Of a stretch of DNA of 64,000 nucleotides, positions 12,165-23,257 are shown one piece after another. The position numbers and the translations under genes are program-made. This DNA comes from Euptelea pleiosperma (taxonomy: Eukaryota; Streptophyta; Magnoliopsida; Ranunculales; Eupteleaceae). The notes beneath the pieces are model-generated. The model did not search any database. It was not told where the DNA came from and saw only the letters and a list, made by a program, of their open reading frames with translations. The DNA lies in the NCBI GenBank assembly GCA_035048495.1, contig CM068545.1:43828450-43892449 (forward strand). The letters are read 5' to 3'. Positions within the stretch are counted from its first letter, which is position 1; every line of letters begins with the position of its first letter.

Positions 12165-12616
12165 CTAGATGGTTTGACCTATACCTGTATGCATGGGGAT
12201 CCCACCCATGTGTCTTGGATCTCTGATAGGGTTCGGCCAAGTGTCTTGGATCCCTCTTTAGGGTTCGACCTTGTGTCATGGATCCCTCATAGAGTTCGGC
12301 TATGGCGTGTTGGATTTGCTTGCGATTTTCACTTATATTATTCATCGATGTTGGTTGTGATATTTGGTCATATCTTATTGACTATTATACCTAGATGGTT
12401 CGACCTATACTTGTATGCATGGGGATCCCACCCATGTGTCTTGGATCCCTCATAGGGTTCGGCCAAGTGTCTTGGATCCCTCTTTAGGGTTCGACCTTGT
12501 GTTATGGATCCCTCATAGGGTTCGGCCATGGTGTGTTGGATTGTCTTGTGATTTCCACTTATATTATTCATTCGTATTGATCGTGACCTTCGGTGATTGT
12601 TACATGTTATTCATGG
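12165..12616 (+). repeat. 226-bp tandem duplication with inner 31-32-bp repeats in T-3
   Basis: CTAGATGG at 12165 recurs at 12391 and each copy continues in parallel. Inside each copy, units beginning GTGTCTTGGATCCCTC are repeated three to four times at 31-32 bp. T-5 has the same duplication; T-4 and T-7 have a single copy. ORFs here (for example 12174-12455 plus, 12368-12571 minus) are products of the repeats. Confidence 0.75.
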
Positions 12617-13536
12617 TTAACCCTAATTCGTTCCCATATTATTACTCTTAATAATCATTGGTTCATTTTATATTTTTATTTAAATGTTAAATACATGTGT
12701 GCTTATGTCATGTAACCCTAGTACATCTTGTTGTCATACCATGATCATCACGTCATTTCATATAAGGGGTGCATAAGGGAACGGGGTTGAAGTATATTAT
12801 ATACGTTTATATTGGTTTTATCAATTAATCAGGGTTCGGTACCCTAGGGTGAAAGGCCCCAGACGTTATTATATCCTGCAGATGGGTCAATGAGACCGCT
12901 CCCAGTGCGGGAAGGAGATGGAGACCCTATGTGGTTATGGGTACTAGTTGCATTGGCATCCCTTACTCATCTGCATTCATCCTCATATTCATGACATCCT
13001 TATTATACGATTGAGATGCATACCTTGATTAAAAAACTTGTATAGTATGATATCATATCATGCACACTGTTGTATTACTGGGCCTCGGCTCACGGTGCTA
13101 CACCGATACCATTTTCAGATTTTGAGGAGCTAGGTACGTGAGATGATTTTGAGACGAAAGACTCCGGTGCATTCGAGGAGATCGGCGAGGATTTGAGAGT
13201 CGATCCCACACTTTAGAAAGTTATATTTGATTATTTTATAACATTATTTATTTATTTTCACGGGCATGTAAGCCTTTTTTTGAGAGCATGTTCTCACTTC
13301 CATCTCTCCACATTTAGTTGATTGATTGAATTATTTGAATTATAAATTATTTGAATTATTTGTTTCCTACATCTAGACTCTTTTTTTTTACTTACTGGGT
13401 TTTCGAATGAACCTTAGTAGTCTAATTGACCTAATTGGATCACTAGGGGACATTCATGGATCACCTCTGGGTTCGGGTACGGGTCGATCCACGGATTTTC
13501 GGGTCGTATCTAGGTATCCGGATTCGGGGCGTGACA

Positions 13537-14455
13537 AGGCACCACCAGCTCACAACAACCATAACGCACCACCCAGGCACAGAGCGATCATCGACATCAT
13601 ACACGGTGGCGTCTAACAGTAGTCACGCAAGGAGGAAGAAAGACAACAGAGGGCCAAGATCCAAAAGCTATAGGAAGCTAAAGAGGTGTATAACCTAGGC
13701 CGAGGCCCCGGATGTCCGAGCCAACAGATCCTACTGACACAAACATGGATTCCATCATCAGTTTTTCCGAACAGGATCTAGAAGGGGTGGAGCATCCGCA
13801 TGATGACGCCCTGATCTTGACACTCCCGATTGGCACACATGAAGTGCATCGCATCCTGGTGGACCCTGCAAGCTCGGCCGAAATCCTATTCATTGAAGCG
13901 TACAAGAGAATGGGGCTGCCTCCCACTTCACTAGAGCGACCCAGGATCTCGTTGATCGGATTCAATGGCCAGAAGGTGTATGCTCGGGGAACTATCACTC
14001 TGCCAATCAGATCTGGCCCGGTAACTACCATGACTCAGTTCATGGTCGTCGACACTCAATTTCCTTACAATGCCATTTTCGGGCGAAGATGGATTCACGA
14101 GATGAAGGCTGTCCCCTCTACTTATCACCAAATGATCTGGTTTCCCACCGAACAGGGGACGATGGAGATTAGGGGAGACCAAATGTCAGCCAAGAGGTGC
14201 TACTCGATAGCTCTTACCTCAGCAAGCATGCTACTGAAGGCAGGAGGCCACCATCTGGAGCAAGAACAACAGGGAACGCTTCCACCTGATGTACACATGT
14301 CAGAGGTAGCATGCGGTCGTGAGCTCATAGCTGGCCAACAGCTAGATAACGAGCTAGCGGCTCAACATCCATCGACTGAAAAAAGGACTTCAATAGTTCT
14401 TTCCGACCTTCTCGGTATGTCAGCGGGAAGGTCGTCAGCTAATATCTTAGCATAG
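13537..14455 (+). pseudogene. pol: Tat protease region of pol (with end of gag)
   Basis: After T-3, remnants of the gag/pol junction are followed by an open frame at 13712-14455. The aspartic protease active-site segment is VDPASSAEILF around 13862. The usual D-(S/T)-G triad is D-P-A here; Tat elements often carry a variant triad, so this alone does not prove inactivity. FGRRWIHEM near 14080 fits the protease C-terminal motif. The enzyme would cut the Gag-Pol polyprotein in the particle. The frame ends at TAG 14453-14455, in a position consistent with an original CAG, and the same frame continues into RT. Confidence 0.8.
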
Positions 14456-15529
14456 CAACCAGCAGGGCTTTTCCTGGATGAAAGAGAAAAGGAGAATCTA
14501 GAACGGGAAAGGCCCACAGTAGAGCCGATAGAGGAGGTGAACCTCAGAACCAAAGAAGATCTGAGAATAATGTACATCGGTTCAATGCTAATCCCAGAAG
14601 AGAAAGAAGAAATAACAAAGTTCCTCACAACAAATAAGGGTGTGTTCGCCTGGTCACTCGAAGAGATGGCGGGAATCGACCCCGAAGTCTCCTGCGACAA
14701 GCTAAACGTCGATCCAAAATACCCTCCAGTGAGGCAGAAATCGAAGAGGACTGCACCTGAGAAATAGAAAGCTATACGAGATGAGATCGATAGGCTACTA
14801 AAGGCAAAATTCCTCAAGGAAGTGAGTAACCCGAGATGGCTTGCAAACGTAGTTGCAGTGCCCAAGAAGAACGGCAAGATCAGGGTGTGCATCGACTTTA
14901 CAAACTTGAACAAGGCATGTCTCGAAGACCCCTATCCGCTATCAAGGATTGGCCAGCTGGTGGATGCAACCACCGGGTACGGAATGCTGTCCTTTATGGA
15001 TGGATATTCAGTGTACAACCAGATTCCACTATACGGCCCCGTCCAAGAGAAGACAGCATTCACAACTGAGCGAGCCATGTTTTGCTATACAATAATGACG
15101 TTTGGGTTGAAGAATGCGGGAGCAACCTACCAATGGATAGTAAACAAGATATTCCATGACTTGATAGGGACATTGATGGAAGTCTACATTGACGATATGA
15201 TCGTTAAGAGCAAGCAACGTGCAACGCATGTGCAAGATTGGGAACAGACCATCTGCAGGCTGCACCAACACCAGATGAAGCTCAACCCGTCAAAATGTAC
15301 ATTTGGCGTCACATCGGGAAAATTCCTAGGATACCTCATATCTCGACAAGGAATCGAAGTGAACCCTGAGAAGATTCGGGCCTTGACTGATATGCCATCC
15401 TCGAAGAATAGAAAAGAGTTCCAGAAGCTAGAAGGAAGGATAGCTGCGTTAAACAACTTCATCTCAAGGTCAACTGATAAGTGCAAGTTGCTCTTCCATC
15501 TGCTCAAGAAGAATGGCATTTTTGAGTGA
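14456..15529 (+). pseudogene. pol: Tat reverse transcriptase domain
   Basis: Same frame as protease. It contains VPKKNGKIRVCIDFTNLN (about 14861), MTFGLKNAGATYQ (about 15098) and the catalytic VYIDDMIVKS, with YIDD at 15185-15196. The domain would copy element RNA into DNA. Stops: TAG 14765-14767 (from CAG by context) and TGA 15527-15529 where the family normally has a Trp, so a G-to-A change. The fingers-palm order is complete and the YIDD motif intact, but no continuous polyprotein can be made. Confidence 0.88.
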
Positions 15530-16470
15530 ACGGATGAATGCGAGCTAGCATTCAAAAAGGAGCCCAACCTCCTATCCTATCCCACCCCGAACCGGGGGAG
15601 GCCCTAGGACTGTACCTGGTGGCTACAGAAGGATTGGTGAGTGCAGTGCTCTTTCGTGTAACAAATGAAGGGGAGAAGCCCGTCTACTTCGTCAGTAAAG
15701 CCTTGGTAGAGGCCAGACCCGGTACACCACACTTTAGAGGGCCGCACTCACCCTTGTCTACGCATCCAGGATATTGAAGCCATATTTTGAAGACCGGGTG
15801 ATCACCGTCTACACCAAGTATCCCCTGAAGACTATACTTGGAAAGATGGATCTCTCGGGAAGAATGGCAAAGTGGGTCGTATACCTAGTTTAGTATGACA
15901 TATGCTATGAACCACGTACTTCCGAGAAAGGCCACACCCTGACAGGCTTCCTCGCAGATTTTTCGGTCCACGATACGCTAAGACCCGGAGACGGAGACAC
16001 AGATGTTTTACCACTCCCAGAGGTTCCAGCTGCTCTGAGAAACCAGGGAAGATGAAAGTTGTTCACCGATGGATCGGCAAATGATAGAGATTCGGGGGTC
16101 GGGATAGTGCTAATATCCCCAGAGAACCTATACCTGGAAAAGGCGATCAAGCTTGGATTCAAAGCCTCAAACAATGAGGCCGAATATGAAGCCGTGGTGG
16201 CCGGACTGACCCTAGCCTGCGACCTCAACATAGCCAATCTAGACGTCTATAGCGACTCCCAGCTCGAGGTAAGTCAATACGGTGGAACTTTCCAGACAAG
16301 GGACAACAGAATGAGAGCATACCTGGCGGTCGTAAAGGACCTGGCCAGGTAGCTCGAGAGGGTCAGTTTTCACCAATTGCCACGCCACGAAAATTGACAT
16401 GCAGATTCTCTAGCATACCTTTCCATTATGATAGATGGAACCTTCTCAAGGAAGATATTAGTGGAATATC
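15530..16470 (+). pseudogene. pol: Tat RNase H, connection and archaeal-type RNase H
   Basis: First the ordinary gypsy RNase H (PEPGEALGLYLVAT..., PVYFVSKALVEA, about 15580-15710), then a connection, then a second RNase H from about 16056. Acidic residues of the second domain are visible in FTDGSAN, NEAEYEAVVAGL and VYSDSQL, with a final HADSLAYL near 16395. Small frameshifts occur near 15725 and 15780, and stops at about 15892, 16054, 16350 and 16396. The second RNase H is the lineage marker for Tat; its family role is RNA removal during reverse transcription after the original domain weakened. Confidence 0.82.
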
Positions 16471-16539
16471 AAGAGTAACCCAGCATTCGTCCTTTCAAGA
16501 ACCCAAGGGTACCAGATGATGGGTAGGCAGACAAGGGTC

Positions 16540-16770
16540 GTAAAGTCGTCCGCTTTAGCCAAATAATCAACGATGACCAGGTGGCCATTGACAAGCAGAC
16601 GGTCACTGACGAGCAGATGGCCAGGAGTAGGTAGATGGCGCAATACCAACAGGCGGCCACTGACAACCAAACGGCCAGGAGTTGGCGGGGCGCAATACTA
16701 GCAGGCGTCCACTAGCCGACAGGCGACTGTTTACCAGGTGAAAGCTGAAAGCAACAGCTGGACACTGGGG
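16540..16770 (+). repeat. ~20-bp repeat insert in the pol linker between RNase H and integrase
   Basis: Units such as GACAAGCAGACGGTCACT, GACGAGCAGATGGCCAGG and GACAACCAAACGGCCAGG recur. They resemble the ~21-bp units of the Tat LTR and of the antisense gene. Read in the pol frame they give a D-x-Q-x-A/V-T-D-like repeated linker. They lie between the aRNH end and the integrase zinc-finger domain, so length variation here would be tolerated. Confidence 0.6.
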
Positions 16771-19700
16771 GCGACCCCAGCTGGGTCGATGAATTATGCT
16801 CGTATCTGTCTACTTCACAGCTTCCTAACGAGAAATCTAGTGCCAAGAAGATACAACGAGTTGCTGGGAGGTACATTCTGATAGGTCAAGACCTATATAG
16901 GAAGTCTACTTTGGGCCTCCTCTTGAGTGTGTCACTCCAAGCGAAGCAAAAGGCATAATGCAAGAAATCCACGTCGGCGAGTACAGAAACCACTCAGGGG
17001 CGAAGACCCTCGCCCACAAGGCTATCTCTTAGGGCTATTTTTGGCAGTACATGCAGAAAGACGCCAAGATGTTCATACAAAAGTGCGCCAACTATCAGAA
17101 GCATTCTCCCATTTTGAAATCCCCCGCAGAAGAAATGCATCCGGTATTCAGCCCTTGGCCATTTGGCAAATTGGGCCTTGACATAATGGGACCCTTCTCT
17201 AGAGCTCTTGGCAATGTCCACTTCCTGCTAGTCACTACCGATTACTTCACCAAGTGGATTGAGGCTGTCCCACTGGTGCAAGTTCACGCCTCTCACGTCA
17301 GAAGATTTCTATGGGAGAACATCGTGTGTAGATTCGGAGTACCCCAAGAGATCGTAACTAACAACGGGAGTCAATTCGACGCTGCCGAGATCAAAGTGCT
17401 TTGTCAGGCCTTGAACATCAAGAAGAGCGTCCACTCCAAGATTCCCCCAGAGTAATGGGCTCACCGAGGCAGCAAACAGGGCTATCCTCGACAACTTGAA
17501 GAAGAGGCTAGAGCGGGCCAAAGGAAGATGGGCTGTAACAACCTGAACTTTCGTACTAGGGTATTATGGTAAATTCACCTAAGAATAAAACTTGAACCTT
17601 TTTCAGACATCTATTATTATTTTTATGGTTTAATATAATGCTTGAGTATGTGTATTTAATTTGGTTTCATTCTGACAACTTTGAAAAACCTGCTATTTTT
17701 GAAACTCGCTCTTTAGGGCTAAATTCTTGCTTTGAATAATGAACTATAACTTATAGGAGACTTTTTCTTGCCGCAACTAACATTCTAGAACTTTTATAAA
17801 AAAAGTTATTTTTGTGGGCCTAAGACACCAAAACTATTCCTATCTTATCCTTCCCAACTTACTCTAGAAATTTAGAAGCTTTCTTGAGACACAAAAATCT
17901 TAAAAGGAGATTTCAGGAGATTTTGACAAAAATAATATTTTCGTAATTTTTGAACTGTCCTACCATTCTTATATTTTTTAAAAATAATATTTAATTCTAT
18001 TTTATTTATTTAATTAGAGTGTAGGACTTGGAATCACTTTTTGAATAATTCTGATGTCATCTTCACACTTTTTCGGGGCTTTGAACTTTTATATGATTTG
18101 TGTGTGTGACATATGTCAATACTTTGTTGTATGCACTTTTAAATTATAAAATATAGTTTAATTGAATTAATTTATAATTATTTATGTTATGATTGTTGGG
18201 TGGGCCCGTATGGCTAATATAGAAGCCTTTTGGGCTTAATAATATTCTTAAATGAAGCCTAGTTGATGTATATGGGCCTTGGGCCCATTTCTAACCCATT
18301 AGTAATGTAAAATATAAGTTTTTGAGGGTTGAAAAATTCAACCCTTTGATAGTTACGAATTTCACTAAAATAGAAACCCTAATCCTTCCCTAAGCTTATT
18401 TATGAAAATCTTAAAGCTTTGGAAGCTTTCACAAACCCAAACTCCATTAAAGAATAGAGAAATCTCCATTAAACCTTCATCCGGGCATCGATCGCACTTA
18501 AGTAAGAAGGGAGAATTGACGGAGACTCCGAATAGAAGAACATACTCCAAGGAGAGGACGATTCGATGACTTTCAAATTTGAAAAAACTTTTAATTTCCA
18601 TTAAAATTCAATAAATCTTAAGGTAAGTGTGCTTGATCTATCCTATTCTTCCTTAAGTTATTGTTTTTCTTTCATTATATAATGGTAGATCTTCATTACA
18701 AATTAATTTTGGCATGATTTAGTGTATTTTTCTTGAGTTGATCATTGTTTGGTGCCACAATGATGGGTGCAGACCTTTTCTGCAAAATCCAAAATTTTAG
18801 ATTCTGTGCATTCCGCTTCTTTATGAATTTTGACTTAGATTTTTAAATAAATATTTTTGAATTTATTTTTCATATAAACTTCAGTGAATATAGTCTTCAA
18901 ATCCATTGAGTTTGTATTTTTTTAATTTATATTTATTTAGTTATGATTTTTACAAGGAAACACATTTTCTGTAAAAAATATATTTCTTGGATTTTGGATG
19001 ATTAATGGCCTTAGAAACCCTTAGTGGTTCGGTTATGATATATTGACTATTAAGGTTTTAGCCTTGCTGTTTGACTTAGACTTATATGCATGGGGATCCC
19101 ACCCAAGTGTCTTAGATCTCTTATAGGGTTTGGCCATGTGTCTTGGATCCCTCTTTAGGGTTCGACCTTGTGTCATGGATCCCTTATAGGGTTCGGCCAT
19201 GGTGTGTTGGATTCTCTTGTGATTTCCACTTATATTGTTCATCCATGTTGATCATGACCTTCGGTGATTGTTACATGTTATTCATGTTGAACCCTAATTC
19301 GTTCCCATGTTATCACTTTTGATGATCCTTTGTTCATTTTATATTCTTATTTAAATATTAAATACATGTGTGCTTATGCCATGTAACCCTAATACCATCT
19401 TGTTATATACCATGATCATCACGTTATTTCATATAAGGGGTGCATAAGGAAACGGGGTTGAAGTATATTATATACGTTTATATTGGTTTTATCAATTAAT
19501 CAGGATTCGGTACCCTAGGGTGAAAGGCCCCAGACATTATTATATCCTGTAAATGGGTCGATGAGACCGCTCCTAGTGCAGGAAGGAGATGGAAACCCTA
19601 TGTGGTTATGGGTACTAGTTGCATTTGCATCCCGTACTCACTTGCATTCACTCTCATATTCATGTCATCCTTATTATATGATTGAGATGCATACCTTGAT

Positions 19701-20681
19701 TAAAAAACTTGTATAGTCTGATATCATACCATGCACACTGTTGTATTACTGTGCCTCGGCTCACGATGCTACATCGATACCATTTTCAGATTTTGAGGAG
19801 CTGGGTACGTGGGATGATTTTGAGACGGAAGACTCCGGTGTACTCGAGGAGAACGACGAGGATTTGGGAGTCGATCCCACACTTTAGAAAGCTGCATTTG
19901 ATTATTTTATAACATTATTTATTTATTTTTACGGGCATGTAGGCCTTTGATTGAGAGCATGTTCTCACCTCATCTCTCCACATTTAGTTGATTGATTGAA
20001 TTATTTGAATTATGAATTATTTGTTTTCTACATCATCTAGACTTTTTTTTTACTTAGTGGATTTTTCGAATGAACCTTAGTAGTCTAATTGTCCTAATTG
20101 GACCACTATGGGACATTCATGGATCACCTCTGGATTCCGGTACGGGTTGATCCACAGATTTTTGGGTCGTATTTGGGTATCTGGATTCGGGGCGTGACAT
20201 GGGTGGAAGAGCTTCCCAGGGTCCTTTGGGCTTACAGATCCACACCCCGACGGACTACTGGGGAGTCACCTTTCTCCTTAGCTTATGGTGCTGAATTAGT
20301 AATCCCCACTGAGGCATTGATTCCAACATCCAGATCGCCGTGGAGTCGGGCAATAACGATGAGATTTTAGTCCGCAATAAGGACTTATTGGAGGAACGGC
20401 GGGAGCAAGCTGTGTTAAAACTCGTGGACTACCAGCAAAGGATCAAGAGGTCCTTCGACAGGCGAGTCAGAAGACGAATCGTCAAGCATGGGGATCTTGT
20501 GCTTAGAAAGGTATTCGACAACACAAAGGAGGCTGGAAGTGAAAAATTGGGAGTAAATTGGGAAGGACCCTACATCGTGGATCGCATCGGACAACAAGGA
20601 GCATACTTCTTAAAAACTAGCGAAGGGGATGTACTAGAAAGGCCTTGGAATGCCTTCAATTTACGCATCTTTTATCAATGA
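16771..20681 (+). pseudogene. pol: Tat integrase, split by T-4
   Basis: The zinc-binding region is near 16960-17100 (H...H...C-A-N-Y; the second Cys is Tyr here). The core domain is at 17160-17455: LGLDIMGPF gives the first Asp, but the second catalytic site reads TNNGSQF where the family has TDNG, an Asp-to-Asn loss from a G-to-A change. After a one-base frame change the third acidic residue is in a segment of the type [12 protein letters not shown]-4 enters at 17534. The C-terminal part resumes at 20205 and an open frame runs 20340-20681. No chromodomain is seen. The enzyme would insert element cDNA; this copy is catalytically dead. Confidence 0.85.
17534..20199 (+). mobile_element. T-4: solo LTR inside Tat integrase
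   Basis: Begins TGTAACAACCTGAAC and ends GGGGCGTGACA. Target duplication TGGGC (17529-17533) and TGGGT (20200-20204). Removing it rejoins the integrase reading frame, which confirms both boundaries. At 2.67 kb it is the shortest T LTR that is whole, mainly because it has a single unit of the ~187-bp repeat and a single copy of the 226-bp segment. No coding sequence. Confidence 0.92.
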
Positions 20682-20727
20682 AATACGATCTCATTCAGTC
20701 TCGAAAACAATTCAGCTATCAAACCAC

Positions 20728-21060
20728 CACTCAGAAAAGTCCCATTTATGGGCCGGGATTCTTGACAGCCTGCAGGATACCCAGCCAAAAGCAAGTCATC
20801 TTAGAAGGCCGATGTGTCCTTACATCGAGGGCTATAATAACCCTGATGTGCGGAACATTGAACAGATCAGATTCGCAGTCAGCCTCTCAGAAGGCCAATG
20901 CGTCCAACCGCCGATCAGTAAACTGACCTCGGCGGGAGGAATATTGCTCAACAATAGTCCCAACCAATGGGAAAAAGGTATTTCGACAGGCCAAGAAATG
21001 ACCTTACACTCAGAAAAGTCCCATTGATGGGCCGGGATTCCTGACAGCCCGCAGGATACC
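20728..21060 (+). repeat. 279-bp tandem repeats behind Tat pol, left part
   Basis: CACTCAGAAAAGTCCCAT at 20728 recurs at 21007, giving a 279-bp unit. The second unit is interrupted at 21060 by A-2 and resumes at 52857. A third unit ends near 53359. Tandem repeats between pol and the 3' LTR are common in Tat elements. Confidence 0.85.
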
Positions 21061-21882
21061 TGATATTCACTCAAAAGTGTTTATTTTAAGCCATTATCCT
21101 TATAGTAATGTCGCATTCTCCTACGTAAAACTTATCTTTTCGTCGACTTTTTCACGTAAGAGTTTCTTCCATTGCGTATAGCGCATTCTTTAGATGACAA
21201 TCGACTATTTGCATGAAATATACGTATTTCGGATAGTCTAGATATGAAGCCATTTTGATTAAGTCTCATTACGCGCTTTTCTCTCGCAGAAAACCCGATC
21301 AGGCGATTTTCGAGACTTGCGGGCCCATGATCAACCATAGAAGCCTAATATCCAAGCTTAAGGAGTCAACAAGCTATGACAAGAAGATACCGGCCAAGTA
21401 CGGGTCAAGTCAGAGGATCGTAGAGCCAGATAAAGAACTAAGAGAGAGGCAAGATGAAGACCAAGAGACGGGCCAAAGTGGTTCAAAATCGCACCAACTG
21501 ACATAAAATGACGGCTTACGTAATTGGTGAAGCCGACGAAAGATTACATTGAAGATCAGGGTTCATGACCCTCCGCCAGCTAATTTGCCTTTAGTTTGTA
21601 TTATTTTCTCTCTCCTCTCTAATAATTCTCTCTCCATCTCTCTAGACTCTAATATCTAACCTCAGATCTTTTCTCCTTTAGCTTTATTCCATCTCTCATA
21701 GTTCTTCTACCGTTAGATCTTCAATTCGACCATTAGATCATCATATTTCACTGTCTGATCCTCAGATCGACCACCCCGATAATCAAATTGATCATCCTAA
21801 CCCGCCATTCTCCATCATTTAACCTATAATCCCCTCTCCTCCAGCTCTATAACGTGGCTTTTCCACCGTTAGATCTTCTATT

Positions 21883-22426
21883 GGACCGTTGGATCTCTCT
21901 AGATCTAATAATTCTCTCATCTGGGCCATCCACTCTATCATGGCCCATTATCCTACTGGTCCACTAGCTCACCTAACTTTAGATCCATTATCATGGCGGC
22001 TGATTGGACGACATGTGGCATGCTTAGTATTGGCCCAAAAGGCTCATTATTCTCCTGGGCCCAATATCATATGGCCAAGCCTTCAATGATGGCCCACTAA
22101 CATTGCATAAATTCCATGGCCCATAGCTACGGCCCTTGTCCCGCAACTCACTTACTAGCCACCGGCTGACACGTAGCATGCTCAATTCGCCCAGGGGCCC
22201 ATTATCCTTTTTTCCCTATGGTCCACAACCTAAATGGACTACGAGCCAATAGCCCAAATCCAATAACCCAATAATCTCATGGCCCAAAGCCCATTCATTA
22301 GAAGCCCACACCACCTTTGCTTGAGAGAGAAATGGTCTTCACAAGACCAATTCTCCCTCAACCTCTCCAACTAATTCCATAATTCTCTCTCCTAGTCACT
22401 ACTCTTCTCTCCTAAAACTATAAGAG
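21883..22426 (+). promoter_or_regulatory. A-2 LTR promoter region: MSA-like word and TATA box
   Basis: GGACCGTTGGA at 21883-21893 is the reverse of TCCAACGGTCC, one base off the mitosis-specific activator consensus YCYAACGGYYA. It is followed by TCTCTCTAGATC. TATAAGAG at 22419-22426 is the likely TATA box. Related ACCGTTAGATC words occur at about 21709 and 21864. Regulation by three-repeat MYB factors is inferred from motif only. Confidence 0.45.
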
Positions 22427-23232
22427 GAACCCACGGTTCCCTTAGAAGTATGGTTCCCTCCCCCTTAACTTTCCTCTATTCTCTTCTCTCTCTCCTCTCT
22501 TTCCCACTTCATCTTCTCTTAACCCTCCTTATTCTCCTTTTTCTTCTCCATCTCCGGCGAGAATCACGATCTGGTTCTTCTATTGGTGCGTCTTCGTGGA
22601 GGAACAGCGGTCCACTCCATCTTCTCGCAGGTTGCAGTTAGCAATTTCTTCCTCAATAGGTGCTGCTTCCAGCCTGCAATATTCATTGCATTTCCTTCTT
22701 TTCAATCCAACACCGCCCCTCACCATTTAAACCTGCCAAGACCATCTCCTACTTGCTGGTTCTCATCGTCTTCTCCGGCGAAACCACCAGCAGATCTAAC
22801 GCTGTTGTTCCTCCGCCTGAACGTTGCTGCAACATCGAACAACCACAGCATTGCACTAGTCCATACGATCCCAATCCAGCAAGTTTGCTGGCCATCTCTG
22901 CCTGCAAGTTTGTCGGTCTTACAATCCGGTAGTTCAGCTCCTCATCCCTCTGGCGATCCTCCTCACCATTGGAGGCACGACCGGCCTGTTTGCTCATCAA
23001 GAACCGTAACCAAATAGCCTGCATCTCATCCCAACATCTGCTCCTCCTTGGAGGTACAGTCCTCTCTGTCTACAGCATCTCTAGTAGCACACTCAGGTCT
23101 GCAAAACCTGCAACTCCAGGTGCTGCACACCCCCACAAACTGCTCAACTTCTTTCCGGTATAGTTTACAACACCGATAAGTCCTCTTCGTTTTCTTCTTC
23201 TTGTTCTTCTTGTTCTTCTTCTTCTCCCATTA

Positions 23233-23257
23233 CCGGAGTTGCCACATGCAACTCCAG
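23233..23257 (+). repeat. GTTGCA hairpin, A-2 5' LTR
   Basis: CCGGAGTTGC, loop CACAT, GCAACTCCAG (one mismatch). In the 3' LTR the same site (51346-51370) is perfect over 10 bp. A second one, CTGCAACT-A-AGTTGCAG at 23512-23528, is perfect in both LTRs (51625-51641 in the other). Confidence 0.65.

Larger units (their letters stand above)
10090..13536 (+). mobile_element. T-3: solo LTR inside Tat gag/pol
   Basis: Homologous to T-4 and to the reverse complement of T-5 over its whole length, ending GGATTCGGGGCGTGACA at 13536. Flanks AGGCC (10085-10089) and AGGCA (13537-13541) fit a five-base target duplication with one mismatch. The first seven bases are CCACGTT rather than TGTAATA although the spacing to GAACTTTCG is kept. 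It contains a ~187-bp tandem array and a 226-bp tandem duplication. There is no primer site or polypurine tract, hence a solo LTR. Confidence 0.8.

Noticed and set aside
12133..12651. ORFs on both strands recurring in every T LTR (also at 19033, 33768, 33848, 62996)
   Set aside because: They coincide with the 31-32-bp GGATCCCTC repeats, occur on both strands, have variable ends and match no family; recurrence reflects LTR homology.
20098..20370. 90-codon ORF starting inside T-4
   Set aside because: An artificial fusion of the LTR end with the Tat integrase C-terminus across the insertion junction.
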